NCBI GenBank assembly: GCA_009599575.1
Contig: VWND01000012.1
Span: forward strand, 62,001-126,000
DNA length: 64,000 bases
Origin: Blumeriella jaapii
Lineage: Eukaryota > Ascomycota > Leotiomycetes > Helotiales > Drepanopezizaceae
Reading direction: 5' to 3'
A program made the position numbers and the translations under genes. The notes under the pieces were generated by a model. It ran no database searches. It was given only the letters and a program-made list of their open reading frames with translations, and had not been told where the DNA came from. Shown one piece after another: positions 47,410-59,149 of the stretch; positions within the stretch are counted from its first letter, which is position 1, and every line of letters starts with the position of its first letter.

Positions 47410-49379
47410 TTATTAATAATTCTTTTTTTACGCTAGCGACGGCGTAAACTATTTTTTTTTTCGAATTTTTTACGAATTATACCAAAATGATCGACCGGTC
47501 GTAAAAAAGCTTATTTCCGCATTTCGCGAAAAATAGCTTTTGTTTAACGATTCCTTTTTTAACAAAGCTTTTCAGCTTTTGCTATTATATTTTAACCTTC
47601 TTTTTAATCAGCGAAAAAGCAGCTTTTTTCAAAAGCTTTTTTTTCTGAAAAACAGTTTTTTTTCCGAAAAAAAAAAACAAAAAAAAGACAGAGCGCCAAC
47701 CATTTCGTTTGCCATTTTTTTTTATAGCTTAGCGTTAAAAGCGTTTAGTTAAAACTTTTGCAAAATCAACTGAAAAAAGCGCAAAAGCGTAAATAATAAT
47801 TTCTAAAAATTATACGACTGCGATAAACCTTTTAATCAGAGCGTTTAGTAAAATTTATCGAACGTGCTTTTGCCAATCGCGAATCTGCTGCTTTTTTTTT
47901 TCGCAACGTTTTATTTTAATTAATAAACGTTGCAAATTAATCTTTACGCTTTTCGCGAATTTTTTTTAGATTTTTCTATAACGGCTAAAACTTTAGCGCG
48001 CTTTTTAAACGCTATAGTTTCCATTTATCTGCTGATTTTCGACTAGCTCGTATAAAGCGCGTTTCGAACCTTGAGTTTAAATTAAATAATAGTAAAAATT
48101 ACAAAATACGTTATTAAAAGATTAAAGTTTTCGATAATCTCGAATTTTAGTACGATTATTTCGCTAGCGATCGATTTCGCAAAAATTATATATTCGATCA
48201 GACCGAAAGCGTAGCAAAAAAGTTTTTTATTCCGCGTATTTTAAACCGTTCCGATTTTATATTTTTCGAAAAATTAATAAAAAAAATCGCCGATTTTCTG
48301 GCCGATTTTTTAAACGTTTAAAAAGCCGAAAACGAATTTAAAATGCTTATAATAAATACGTACGACGATTTTTAGCGATTTTATTTGCGATATTCTATTT
48401 TCGCAGCGAACGCTTAAATACGAATTAATAAACAGCTTCGAAACGCTTTTCGCGATAAAATACTAAAGCGTTTACGAAAAAAGCTGCATTTGAAATAAAC
48501 GCGTATAACGATTTTCAAAAATTAGCTTACCGCCGTCCGTTAAAAAAAACAAAATCAATTGGCTAAACGAATTTTATACGCGAATCGCTTTTCAACCAAG
48601 TTTATTATTTATTAAAATGGTAGGTTTTTAACTAAAGCGTATTACGAATCAAATCGTACGTACGAAAATCGTTTAAATATTTCATAAGCTTTTTTTTAAT
48701 CTTTTGCTGTTTTTTTTTATTTTTTACGCTAAAACGCCCTTTTTGGTGTTTTTTTTTTCGATCGGACCAACGATAACGCTCGTTTTTTATTTTATATCAA
48801 AAAGTTTAAAAAAGCCAATTTGCACGATTTTTTACGGGCCGACTTTCGGTTCTATCCAAAAGCTTTTTTAAATTAATAAATATAAACGAGATCGAACCGG
48901 CCGAAAACTCGCTTTTTAATAATAATAATAAAAACGAAAACCTTTTTTCAAACGATTTTCAAAACGCATACGAAAAAATTAAAAGCTTTTCCGCCAGTCG
49001 AAAAAACGCCCAAGCTTGAGCAAAACTTTTTTTTTAAGCGTATTGCGCGATATGCGTTATTTCAACGTTCGAAAGCTTTTTAATAGCGATTTATTAACAA
49101 TTTCCGTTATACTTATTAAAAATAGCCTTTTGTACAAAATAAAAGCGCTCGCCGATTTTAAAACGAACGGTTATGCGTTAATCGATTCAGCGCTGATTAA
49201 ATCTTTTTTTTTTTAAACTTTTAATTTAACTTTTTCCGGTTTTTTTTTTATAAAAAAGTATAATAAAATTCGTGGCTATTTAATTATACACTTTACCCTT
49301 TTCAATTTTATTATTAATAATCGAATACAATCGTTTATTTTTTTTTTAATTATCAATTTCGGAAATTATAAAATAATTC
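47410..49379 (+). pseudogene. GyB copy 3 gag and protease start
   Basis: Internal region with CTAGCGACGGCGTAAACTAT near 47440, a gag body broken by RIP stops, a DRTNDNARFLFYIKxF-like segment near 48760 (clearer in copy 4 at 51010-51050) and a retropepsin-like start in the frame 49016-49216: KALADFKTNGYALIDSAL, where gypsy proteases of this kind have ALxDSGANGxxFID. The Ser-Gly are changed, but the pattern and position after gag support protease. It stops at 49379, directly followed by another LTR, with no RT. Confidence 0.75.
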
Positions 49380-49647
49380 TGTAACGATTCACTCTGTTGC
49401 CACCTCTCGTGTCACCCCAGCAACTACGTATAGTTGCAAGCTTCCTGGTCTCCTGGTGGGTCTTCTATCAATTATGGAAACTATTATATATATAAAGCTT
49501 TTTTCCCTTAGCAACCTCTGCCTTCTACAGTTGTTAATTCTAAATAAATATTTTTGTTACAAAACCAAAGGCTCGTTTTCTTATACCATATAAACAAAGC
49601 GACCAATTGACTGATTTCCCAACCCTTCGACTAATTAAATCGTTATA
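49380..49647 (+). repeat. GyB copy 4 5' LTR
   Basis: 268 bp, TGTAACGATT...AATCGTTATA; best-preserved GyB LTR, with a GCAACTA/TAGTTGC hairpin at 49421-49438. Confidence 0.9.
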
Positions 49648-51568
49648 TTATTAATAACTTTTTTTTTACGCTAGCGACGGCGTAAACTATCCTTTCCCTC
49701 GAATTTCTTACGAGTTACACCAAAATAATCGACCGGTCGTAAAAAGACTTATTTCCGCACTTCGCGAAAAATAGCTTTTATTCAACGATCTCTTTTTTAA
49801 CAGAGCTTTTCAGCTTCTGCTATTACATTTTAATCTTTTTCCTTTTTAATCAGCGAAAAAACAGCCTCCCCCAAAAGCTTTTTTTTCTGAAAAACAGTCC
49901 TCCTCCCGAAAAAAAAAAAACAAAAAAAAAAGCAAAACGCCAACCATTTCGCCTGCCATCTTTTTCTTGCAGCTTAGCGCTAAAAGCGTTTAATTAAAAC
50001 TTTTGCAAAATCAATTAAAAAAAGCGCAAAAGCGTGAACGACAACTTCTGGAAATTATACGATTGCGACAAACCCTTTAATTAAAACGTCTAATAAAATT
50101 TATCGAACGTGCTTTCGCTAATCGCGAATCTGCCGCTTCTCCCTTTTTTCGCAACGTTTTATTTCAACTAATAAACGCTGCAAATCAACTTCCACGCTTT
50201 TCGCGAATTCTTTTTAAATCTTCTTATAATAGCCAAAACTTTGGCGCGTTTTTTAAACGCTATAGTTTCCATTTATCTACTGACTTTCGATTAGCTCGTA
50301 TAAAACGCGTTTCGAATCTTAAATTTAAGCTAAATAATAGTGAAAATTATAAAGCACGCTATTAAAAAACTAAAATTCTCGACAACTTCGAACTTTATTA
50401 CGATTATTTCGTTAGCGATCGATTTCGCAAAAATTACATATTCGATCAGACCGAAAGCGTAGCAAAAAAGTTTCTAATTCCGCGTATTTTAAACCGTTTC
50501 GACTCTATATCTTCCGAAGAATTAGTAAAAAAGGTCGCCGATTTCCTGGCCGACCTTTCAAACGTTCAAAAGGCCGAAAACGAATTTAAAATACTTATAA
50601 TAAATACGCACAACGACTTTTTAGCGATTTTACCTGCGATTTTTTATTTTCGCAGCGAACGCTTAAATACGAATTAACAAACAGCTTCGAAACGCTTTTC
50701 GCGATAAAATACCAAAGCGTTTACGAGAAAAGCTGCATTTGAAATAAACGCGTATAACGATTTTTAAAAATTAACTTACCGCCGTCCGTTAAAAAAAACA
50801 AAATCAATTGGCTAAACGAATTTTATACGCGAATCGTTTTTTAATTAAGTTTATTATTTATCAAGGTGGCAGGTTTTTAATCAAAGCGTATTACGAATCA
50901 AATCGTACGTACGAGAATCGTTTAAATGCTTTACAAGCTTTTTAGCCCCCTGCTGTTTTTCCTTTTTTTCTACGCCAAAACGCCCCTTTTGGCGTTTTTC
51001 TTTTTCGATCGGACCAACGATAACGCTCGTTTTTTATTTTATATCAAAAGGTTCGAAGCCAATTTATACGACTTTTTACGGGCCGATTTTCGGTTTTACC
51101 CAAAAGCTTTTTCAGGCTGATAGATATAAACGAAGTCGAACCGGCCGAAAATTCGCCTTTTAATAATAATAGTAAAAACGAAAACCTTTTTTCAAACGAT
51201 TTTTAAAACGCACACGAGGAAATTAAAAGCTTTTCCGCTAGTCGGAAAAACGCTCAGATCTAAGCAAAGCCTTTTTCTTGGACGTATTGCGCGATATGCG
51301 TTACTTTAACGTTCGAAAGTTTTTTAATAGCGATTTATTAACAATCTCCGTTATATTTATTAAAAATAGCTTTTCGTACAAAATAAAGGCGCTCGCCGAT
51401 TTTAAAACGAACGGTTATACGTTAATCGATTCGGCGCTAATTAAATCTTTTTTCTTTTTAAAACTTTTGATTTAACTTTTTCCGGCTTTTTTTTCTGTAA
51501 AAAAATATAATAAAGCTCGTAGCTATTTAATTATATATTTTACGCTTTTTAATTTTATTATTAATAAT
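49648..51568 (+). pseudogene. GyB copy 4 gag and protease start (before GyC)
   Basis: Second, less decayed copy of 47410-49379. Frame 50926-51120 holds FFDRTNDNARFLFYIKRFEANLYDFLRADFRFYPKAF; frame 51278-51475 holds DVLRDMRYFNVRKFFNSDLL and KALADFKTNGYTLIDSALIKSFF (protease start). Interrupted at CGAAT (51569-51573) by GyC and resumes at 57555. Confidence 0.78.
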
Positions 51569-51573
51569 CGAAT

Positions 51574-51747
51574 TGTGAAGGGATGAGATGTCAGTTCGTT
51601 GGTCACGTGGTCCGAAGGTCACGTTGTTGTCACGTGACATCGGAGCCCGCACACACTGTATCTTAGACTTCGCAGCACCTCTAACTTAGAAACCCCGTAA
51701 TCAATGCAAATTATCTACGAACCTTCTGCTCGTTCGCCCCCCTTACA
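51574..51747 (+). repeat. GyC 5' LTR
   Basis: 174 bp, TGTGAAGG...CCCTTACA. Two CACGTG boxes (51604-51609 and 51631-51636). Confidence 0.94.
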
Positions 51748-53240
51748 TATTAACTACCAAAACTCCCCTGACACCCCTATTTCAGCCCTCGAGCTGAAAA
51801 GGCCTGTCAACTCTGTTCTGCCTTTGCGCATACAGAAAATCAACCTTATCGCGACAACAACCTTACGACCCCTACGACCCTTTATACGAAACTACGAAAC
51901 GACAACCCCCTCTGACACAAAACTTATATTCAAAAAATTCTGTTCTGCTTCTGCCTACATTCCGGAACAAAACACATTTCACGCTTTTTTCTTAACGGGC
52001 ACTAATACCGAAAATGTCGGAACTTCCCAAATTGTCGGAACCTTCTAATTGCTCTATTTTAGAGCATTTTAAATACCCCGACCAAATCGTCGCCGCCCTG
52101 ATCGCCAATACGAAAGCCTGCTTTTAAAAAATCTTCGATATTTTCGCTTACGCGATAAAACAGAATAATATAATAATATTATTCAAAACCAAACTAAATA
52201 ATTTCGCTTAGAAGCTGGATATTCAGACGGTATAATACTGGGAAAAAAAGGCTTTTTAAAAAAAAGTGATTCAGAACCGCGAAGCCGAACTTGCTAATTT
52301 CCGAAAACAGGCTCCTACCAATCAAAATACACCGAACATTTTAAACACGGAAAAAAAAACATTTGCCTTTCCCGACCCCGATAAATTCATAAGTTCGGAT
52401 AGCACCGGCAACGTTACGAAGCATTTTACCACTTTTTTTCAAAATATAATTCTAAAGTTTCGTTTTAATCAAAACTGATATGCGACCGAACAGAATCGCA
52501 TAAATTACTTTTTTTCCCGCTTTTCCGATACAACTAAAAACGCTTTACAAAAAGATTTACGTACGGACGGCACCTTTTTCTACCTGACTATTGCAAAAAT
52601 AATTCAAATCTTTTAATAATCGTTCGGTGTTTTTAACCAACAAGCAGACGCATTTAAAAAAATTTTATTCTTTAAGCAAAGCAATCAACTCCTATCCATT
52701 TTTCTTTTTATTTAATTAAAAGTTAAAAATTATATTAAATTTAATAACGAAGCCGCTATCGCTATTCTGCGCGAAACTTTTTATTCTAATATAATTACCC
52801 GCTTATTTTACACCAACCCTTTCGATTTAAAAACCGATCTTATTAGTTTTTGCGCCCAAATACGCAAAACCGATACCGTTTTTCGACAATTGAATTCCAA
52901 TTATTATAAAACCGAAAGCCGCAATACGGAAATCACTTTTTCTATTTTCATATTCAAAACTGCTATTACGACCATTATTCAAAGCGATTTTATAAACCTC
53001 AGCGCTATTCAAACCAAAGCAATTACATAAATCGCAGCCGATATAACTAAAAACAGACGCCCAATAAGTGATGCCGAAAAGTTAGCGCGCCGAATCTACC
53101 TTTTTGCTAATAACCTTTGCTTATAATATGCTATCGATAAACACCGCGCTGCTAATTGCTCCGATTTTCTTTAAATTAAAAAAGCTAAAGCCGAGGCAAA
53201 AAAATCGGAAAACTAACTGTTTCTGATAATTGTTATTATC
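51748..53240 (+). pseudogene. GyC gag, degraded
   Basis: Capsid precursor. From about 52340: FAFPDPDKFISSDSTGNVTKHFTTFFQNIILKFRFNQN, matching the fungal gypsy gag pattern PxPxxFxG...LxxFLxxLxxxFxxN; then NYFFSRFSDTTKNALQ near 52500. A decayed zinc knuckle (NLCL...DKHRAANCSD) lies near 53105-53165, where only part of the C-x2-C-x4-H-x4-C set survives. The frame open from 51704 starts inside the LTR and is probably not the true start. Confidence 0.8.
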
Positions 53241-53880
53241 AAAAACCTTTGAAAAATAAATTGGAATTATCTGCTTTAAACGGCGTTCCGGAATTATATT
53301 TAGTATTGCTTTGTATTATAACTACTAATAGTATATATATCAAAACTTATTTCTTAAACGACTCCGGAACTACCGATAATTTTATTAATTATTTTTTCGT
53401 GCAACACTACGAACTGACCTTTGTTTTATTTACCAACCTACGTAAACTTACCGTGGTTAACGAACGCTTTTCCATTTACGGCGATATTATTTATTAAATC
53501 TTTTTTTAAATTAATACCGCCGGCCATACCGAATTAATTACAGCTTTTATTATAACACTAGGAAAATACGATCTTATTCTAAAAAAGCCGTAGCTTCGAA
53601 AACACAACTTTTATATTAATTGAACCACGAACACCTTTTGTTTCAATTCAAACTTCTGCCGTACGAATTGCTTACCTCGACGCATTTATTAATTGGCCGT
53701 TTTAAGCCTAATTCAAAAACGCCACTTTTACAAAACCGTCGTTTTATTAGCTACACCTCGTCGTACAAAAGCAATTGTGTTTACCACTTTGGCTTTTTAA
53801 TTAAAAGTCGAAGTATTCTCAGCCTTTTTATACAAAATCAATTAACAATTACACAAACTAAGCGCTCTAACCGACGAATC
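53241..53880 (+). pseudogene. GyC protease
   Basis: Retropepsin-like segment in the frame 53249-53497: FLNDSGTTDNFINYFF near 53360-53400, corresponding to the LxDSGAxxNFID active site, with Asp-Ser-Gly intact. Then a protease-RT linker with a HEHLLFQFKLLPYEL-like segment at 53620. Confidence 0.8.
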
Positions 53881-55430
53881 TTCTTTTATTATATTATTTA
53901 AAATCGATTAATTGCAAAAAAATAAACTTTCTCAAACTATACGACAACAATTTTCAGCCGAATTTTACTTCGCTAAAACTTTATTAAAAAATATTCGTTT
54001 AATTTTTCAAATCAAACCGCTAATCGACCTTCGAATAAAACTCCTTTTTTACTATTATTACCATCTAGCCGCTTTTAACCCTATCGAAACTAATAAACTT
54101 GCATTTTATAAAAAAAGCGTTGATTATACGATAAAACTTCGACCTGGAATAATATTTCTATACGGCCTTTTATATAATATATTAATCGACGAATTTTAAG
54201 TCTTACGCAAATTTCTTAAAAAAAACCTCGAAAAAAGCTGGATCCGAGCGAGCTTTTTCCTCGCAGCCTTTCCAGTTTTATTCGCGAAAAAACCAAAAGA
54301 AAAACTACGATTTTGCGTCGATTACAAGGTTTTTAACGCTATTATAATTAAAAACCGATATCCTTTACTATTAGTTTAAAAAACGCTTTTACGATTAAGC
54401 AAAGCCAAATATTATATTAAATTCGACGTTTTCGCCGCTTTTAATAAAATTCGAATAAAAAAAAGCTATAAATAGCTTATCGTATTTAATACGAAATATA
54501 GCTTATTCGAGTTTTTAATTATACTTTTCGGATTATGCAACGCTTTCGCCACGTTTTAATTCCGTATAAACGATATTTTACGATTTTACTTAAATATCTT
54601 TTGCACAGCTTATATAAACGATATTCTAGTTTATTTAAACGACTTTTAAAAATATAAAAAACACGTCAACTTTGTTTTTTAAACTTTTTTTTAACGCGGG
54701 CCTATAATTAAATATAAAAAAGTGCGAGTTCGAAGTTTAAAAAAATCGTTTATTTTAAAAATAATTATTTCTACTACTAGAGTCAAAATAAACCTTAAAA
54801 AGCTCGAAGCGATTACGGGCTGAAATCTTTTTTCCAACGTCAAAAACGTATAAGCGTTTTTAAGTTTTGCGAATTTTTATCGACGATTTATTAAGAGTTT
54901 TTTTAAAATCGTTACCCTTTTAATAAATTTAACGAAGAAAAATACTAAATGAAATTTTAACGACGATTATATAAAAGCTTTCGAGTTTCTTAAATCAGCT
55001 TTTACGATTGCATCTACGTTATTTTATTTTAATTTTAACAAAAAGATATTTATTAAAATTAACGCTTTTAACTACGTTTTTTCAGGGATTTTCTTTTAAA
55101 AAAACGATGCAAAAGTATTTTATCCAATCGCTTTTATATCGAAGAAATTCGATTTAGCCGAATGCAATTACGAAATTTATAACAAAAAACTCTTCGCTAT
55201 TATACGTTGCTTCGAAAATTAGCGAGCCGAATTACAAAAAGCTGCCTATTTAATTCGAGTATTTACAGACTACCGAAACTTGAAATATTTCATAACGACT
55301 AAACAATTTAACAGGCGTTAAGTACGCTAAAGCGAGTTTTTAACTGGTTTTAATTTTATAATTATATTTAAACCTGGAAAACAAAATAGCAAATCTGATT
55401 TTTTAATCCGACGCTTTTAAAACCTCCTTT
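53881..55430 (+). pseudogene. GyC reverse transcriptase and RNase H
   Basis: RT entry block DYTIKLRPGIIFLYGLLYNI near 54120-54190 (family IxLxPGxxPPxGPLYxLS). Then WIRASFFLAAFPVLFAKKPKEKLRFCVDYKVFN near 54240-54340, FDVFAAFNKI near 54420-54450, and catalytic YINDILVYLND at 54611-54643, where the first Asp of YxDD is Asn. RNase H: FNFNKKIFIKINAFNYVFSGIF near 55030-55100 (family first Asp changed) and [19 protein letters not shown] near 55145-55200. Many TAA/TAG stops replace Trp/Gln codons. Confidence 0.88.
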
Positions 55431-56800
55431 AAGATTTTTCAAACGAAAAAATTCAGTTTTAAAATTAGGCCTTTTTTAAAAAACATTATCTGACCGAAGT
55501 TTTAACCGCTTTTCCGGCTTCGCTAGAACAACCCGAAGCAAACGACGAAAAGCTTTCACGACTTCTAATAAATATTATTTTATTAATAAGCTATAAATCG
55601 CTATTAAAAAAGAAATACTTAAATCAAAAAGTATTTCGAAATTTAAAACGTTATAATTTTCTAAATGCGCTATACGCAATAACAAATTGTATTTCCGAAA
55701 CCGATTTTACGTTTCCGATACACCGAATTTAAACGTTTCTATTCGTATCTGGCTGTTATAAATGGCCTATAATTTAATAAAAACAGACCATCCTGGCAAA
55801 AACAAATTTTACGAAATTATTAATAAAAATTATTATTAGCTATTAATTTCCGAGAATTGCAAAAGATTTATTCGTAATTACAACGGCTGCTTTCGCAATA
55901 CAAATATTAATTAACGCTATCAAGAACTTTTCAAATTCTTTCTTATTTTTTTACGCCGTTGAAACTATATATCGGTCGATTTTATAGACTTTTTTCCAGT
56001 AAAAAAGCATAAAAGTCGAAATAATCTAATTATAATAATAATTTATCGCTTTATTAAAAAACGATATTACACAGCTTGTTATATAATTATAAAAGCGACA
56101 GATTTAGCCAAGTTGTTTTGCAGAAATATCTGGCGTTTATATAATCTTTCCGATTTTATAATTTCAGACCGAAGTTTTCTATTTGTTTCACAGTTCTGAA
56201 AAGCTATTAATTATCGTTTCGAAACCAATATTACGCTATCCACTAGCTTTCACTCCGAAACAAACGGCCAAACCGAAAACGCGAACGCTTATCTACTTTT
56301 TTATTTGAAACAATTCGTCGAATACGCTTAAGGAAATTAGGAAAACTAGCTTTTTTTAGCTAAATTCGCAGCGAATAACGCTGTAAACGCTTCCACCGGA
56401 GTTTCCCTTTTTTACGCTAACAAAAGCTTTTATTTCCGAATAAGTTTTTTTTCATTTAAGCTTATTCTAGGTTCCACTTCACGCATTTTGCGTATAGCAG
56501 ATACGAAAAAAAACGATTTCGCCGATAAAATAAAAGAATTAGAACTATTTTTACGTACAAATCTGATTTCAGCGTTGGCCGACCAGAAATACCATTTTAA
56601 TTAACAACGCTAATTAGCATCTGCTTACAAAATAAAAAATAACGTGTTTTTTAACAAACGCAATATAATTTCCATTAAATTAATTAAAACTAGATAACAA
56701 ATTTTACGATTCTTATAAAATCGCCGAAGTTTTAAGCTTTTACAATTATAAGCTGAAATTATCTTTCGAGCAAAAACTATTACACTCTGTTTTTTATACC
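55431..56800 (+). pseudogene. GyC integrase
   Basis: DDE integrase. Zinc-binding region near 55840-55920. Core residues: Asp in ISVDFIDFF (codon 55978-55980), Asp in ISDRSFLFVSQFW (56167-56169) and Glu in SETNGQTENAN (56275-56277), all three still encoded though the frame is interrupted between them. The C-terminal part follows to about 56800. Confidence 0.87.
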
Positions 56801-57370
56801 AATCTGCTCAAACTTATTTACAACGACCCCTTTCCAGAGCAAAAAAACCCTCCCCTTCCATCTGTTTTTATCGACGCAAACGAAAGTTTACTATAAACGA
56901 TAAACGTTATTTTCGATTCTAAACGAAATTTCAATTTCTTTTATTTAATATAATAACGTGGCTATAACGCCGAAAACCAATTTTAAAAATCATTTAAAAA
57001 CGTTGTCAACGCATATAGTTTTATAGCTGAATTCGCTATACGTTTTTTTTATAAATTTTATTCGACCAAAGCAAAACTGGCTAAAGCCAAAATTGCTAAC
57101 AGAAAACATGCTAAATCGATAAATAACGAAAACGAGCTTTTACCACCAAAAAAAACTTTTACAACCGTTATCAAACACAAAAAAACTGTTACTAATTCTT
57201 TTTTTATTATAAAAGAATCAGTTGTTCTGCTTCCGAAACTAAGAAAGCCTGCCTTTTTTATTATTCCAGCTGAACCCCGCATTCGTTTACAGAAACGCCT
57301 CGCGAACGAAGCTCGATTTATAGAAGTAAATTCCGACGACGAAAAAATTGATTAAAGAAAAAATGGGAAG
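56801..57370 (+). pseudogene. GyC chromodomain and C-terminal tail
   Basis: Chromodomain pattern at about 56870-57060: INVIFDSKRNFNFFYLI-stop-YRGYNAEN-Q-F-stop-KSFKNVVNAYSFIAEF, where the stops stand at the conserved Trp positions of xILDSRxxxxxxxYLVxWxGYxxExxTWEPxxNLxNAxxLIxEF. A basic Lys-rich tail continues to about 57350. Chromodomains of such elements read methylated histone H3 (family knowledge). Confidence 0.83.
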
Positions 57371-57380
57371 GAGGACCATA

Positions 57381-57554
57381 TATAAGGGGATAAGATGTCA
57401 GTTCGTTGGTCACGTGGTCCGAAGGTCACGTTGTTGTCACGTGACATCGGAGCCCGCACACACTGTATTTTAGACTTCGCAGCACCTCTAACTTAGAAAC
57501 CCCGTAGTCAATGCAAATCACCTACGAACCTTCTGCTCGTTCGCCCCCCTTACA
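57381..57554 (+). repeat. GyC 3' LTR
   Basis: 174 bp, TATAAGGGGATAAG...CCCTTACA, with CACGTG at 57411-57416 and 57438-57443. Confidence 0.94.
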
Positions 57555-57559
57555 CGAAT

Positions 57560-58610
57560 ACAATCGTTTACTTTTTTCTTGATTATTAATTTCGGAAATT
57601 ATAATATGATTTTAGAAAAAGTTTAATTAGCCGAATATTAAGTTTTACTAAATTGTAATAAACGCAAGCTTTATTAGCCGAAGTTTTACCTTCCCACAGC
57701 CTTTTACGTTCGTTGTATTAAAATTTTTTATTTGCATTTTCGAAAGATTTAATTTCGCTATTAAAACGACGCTATAAAACGTAACAAAAACTTTGATTAA
57801 TTGTGGCAGACTTACGACGCTGTGCGGAGCGCGAAAAAGTCGAATTTCATTCGCGGTGCTAATTTTAATGGCGACGCCAGTGGAATATAAGAAATTATAC
57901 CATTTTTCCAGGCTGCCGATCCCTTTTTTATTATTTCTTTTTTTTCTCTTCCCTTTTCGTCAGAACAGCTTCCTTATTCTACGAAAAACAATTATATTAA
58001 AAACCGAAAAAAAGCCTTCGCCGCGATAGCTTTTCAGCTTAATATAATCGATAATTTAAATAAGCCACTTTTTAAACCTTTTAAACGACCAGTTCGAAAA
58101 CGAGTTTCTTAACCTATTGCTTATCCGATTTCCATTTGCCAAATCATTGCATATGCTTTTAAGCTGATTTCCAGAAAAAAAGCAATTGAAATATTTTTAA
58201 TTTTTTTGTACGAGATCGACAAAATATTAAACAACTTTACGTATAATACTTTTTTCAAAACTTAATCTTATAGTTTTTTCGAACGTTTCAAAACTAATAA
58301 AATATCGATTTCGATTTTTTTAATCAATTTAGCAGAGCTAACTTCGAATAAACCTTTCTTCGAATCTTTTTCCCCGGAATACAAAAACTTCGAATACGTG
58401 TTTTTTAAAGCCGCTAGTAACGAACTAGCCTTTTACCGGCCCTACGATTATAAGATCGAGCTTATTATAAATAAGAAAAAGCTGAAATACACTTTTTTGT
58501 ATAAAATATCGATTTCAAAGCTCGAAATTATTAAAATTTATTTGCAAAATAACTTTGACAAAGGTTTTATCGAATCTTTTACCGTTCTTTTCGCTGCTGT
58601 TGCGCTATAT
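57560..58610 (+). pseudogene. GyB copy 4 protease/RT N-terminal part (after GyC), truncated
   Basis: Continues GyB past the GyC insertion. A linker with short basic frames, LYEIDKILNNF near 58208-58240, FFESFSPEYKNFEYVFFKAASNELAFYRPYDYKIEL at about 58350-58460 (family FxDVFSKxxSDxLPPHRPYDHKIEL), then YKISISKLEIIKIYLQNNFDKGFIESF to 58580 and a TVLFAAVALY-like stretch (family SSAPFAAPVLF). It ends at about 58610, before the RT palm, where CopB begins. Confidence 0.82.
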
Positions 58611-58899
58611 TTACATTCCTTTATTTCCTTTCATTTCTTTTGTTCCAGATTCATTTTTCCTGTACGCTTTCAGTAGTTAGATATTCCTGGAGCTCGGAAA
58701 GGCTCGTAGTCACGTGATAACGAGCCTTTTCGGAGATTAGTTTTTCCGAGCGACTGACTAAGCGAGCCCGAACCTTCCGTTTTTTGCGAAAAGCTCGCCA
58801 GTCAGATTTAAAACAATAAAAGTAATATTTTACTGCATATAATTTATTCGTTTCAGCTTCCGGTAAGAGTTTCTACCGATTATTCAGCTATGCACGACA
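58611..58899 (+). repeat. CopB 5' LTR (approximate limits)
   Basis: Less mutated text than its surroundings. The left edge is somewhere between 58611 and 58641 (TGTTCCAG); the right edge is most likely at CACGACA (58899), followed by ATTATAAGCTCCGGAGCC, which may be a primer-binding site. Contains CACGTG (58711-58716) inside a stem AAAGGCTCGT/ACGAGCCTTT (58698-58707 with 58720-58729). The matching 3' LTR would be beyond the window, so limits are unverified. Confidence 0.6.
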
Positions 58900-59149
58900 A
58901 TTATAAGCTCCGGAGCCAATTAATAAGCTTTTTTCTGCAATATATACGCTAAAAGACTCGTTGAAAGCTTTTACCGGTTAATTTATTCGAATTGTTAAAA
59001 TATATTCGTAAAAAGTTATATTTTGCAAAGTTTTTTTTATTTGGCAAAAGGCTACGAATCGATAAAAAGCTATTAAAAGTGCGAAAAGTATCAATTTTTC
59101 GATTTTTTTAATTTACAAATTTTATTTTTATTTTTCTACTTTTTTTAAC

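Larger units (their letters stand above)
51574..57554 (+). mobile_element. GyC: complete chromovirus (Ty3/gypsy), 5,981 bp
   Basis: Two 174-bp LTRs, a 5-bp target duplication CGAAT at 51569-51573 and 57555-57559, and a purine tract GGGAAGGAGGA (57365-57375) directly before the 3' LTR. The empty site is confirmed by GyB copy 3 (49318-49331, AATCGAATACAATCG). Gene order: gag, protease, RT, RNase H, integrase, chromodomain on the plus strand. The interior is heavily RIP-degraded, while the LTR pair differs at 8 positions by my alignment, all transitions. Confidence 0.95.

Noticed and set aside
57058..57282. 74-codon minus-strand frame
   Set aside because: Antisense to the basic C-terminal tail of GyC pol.
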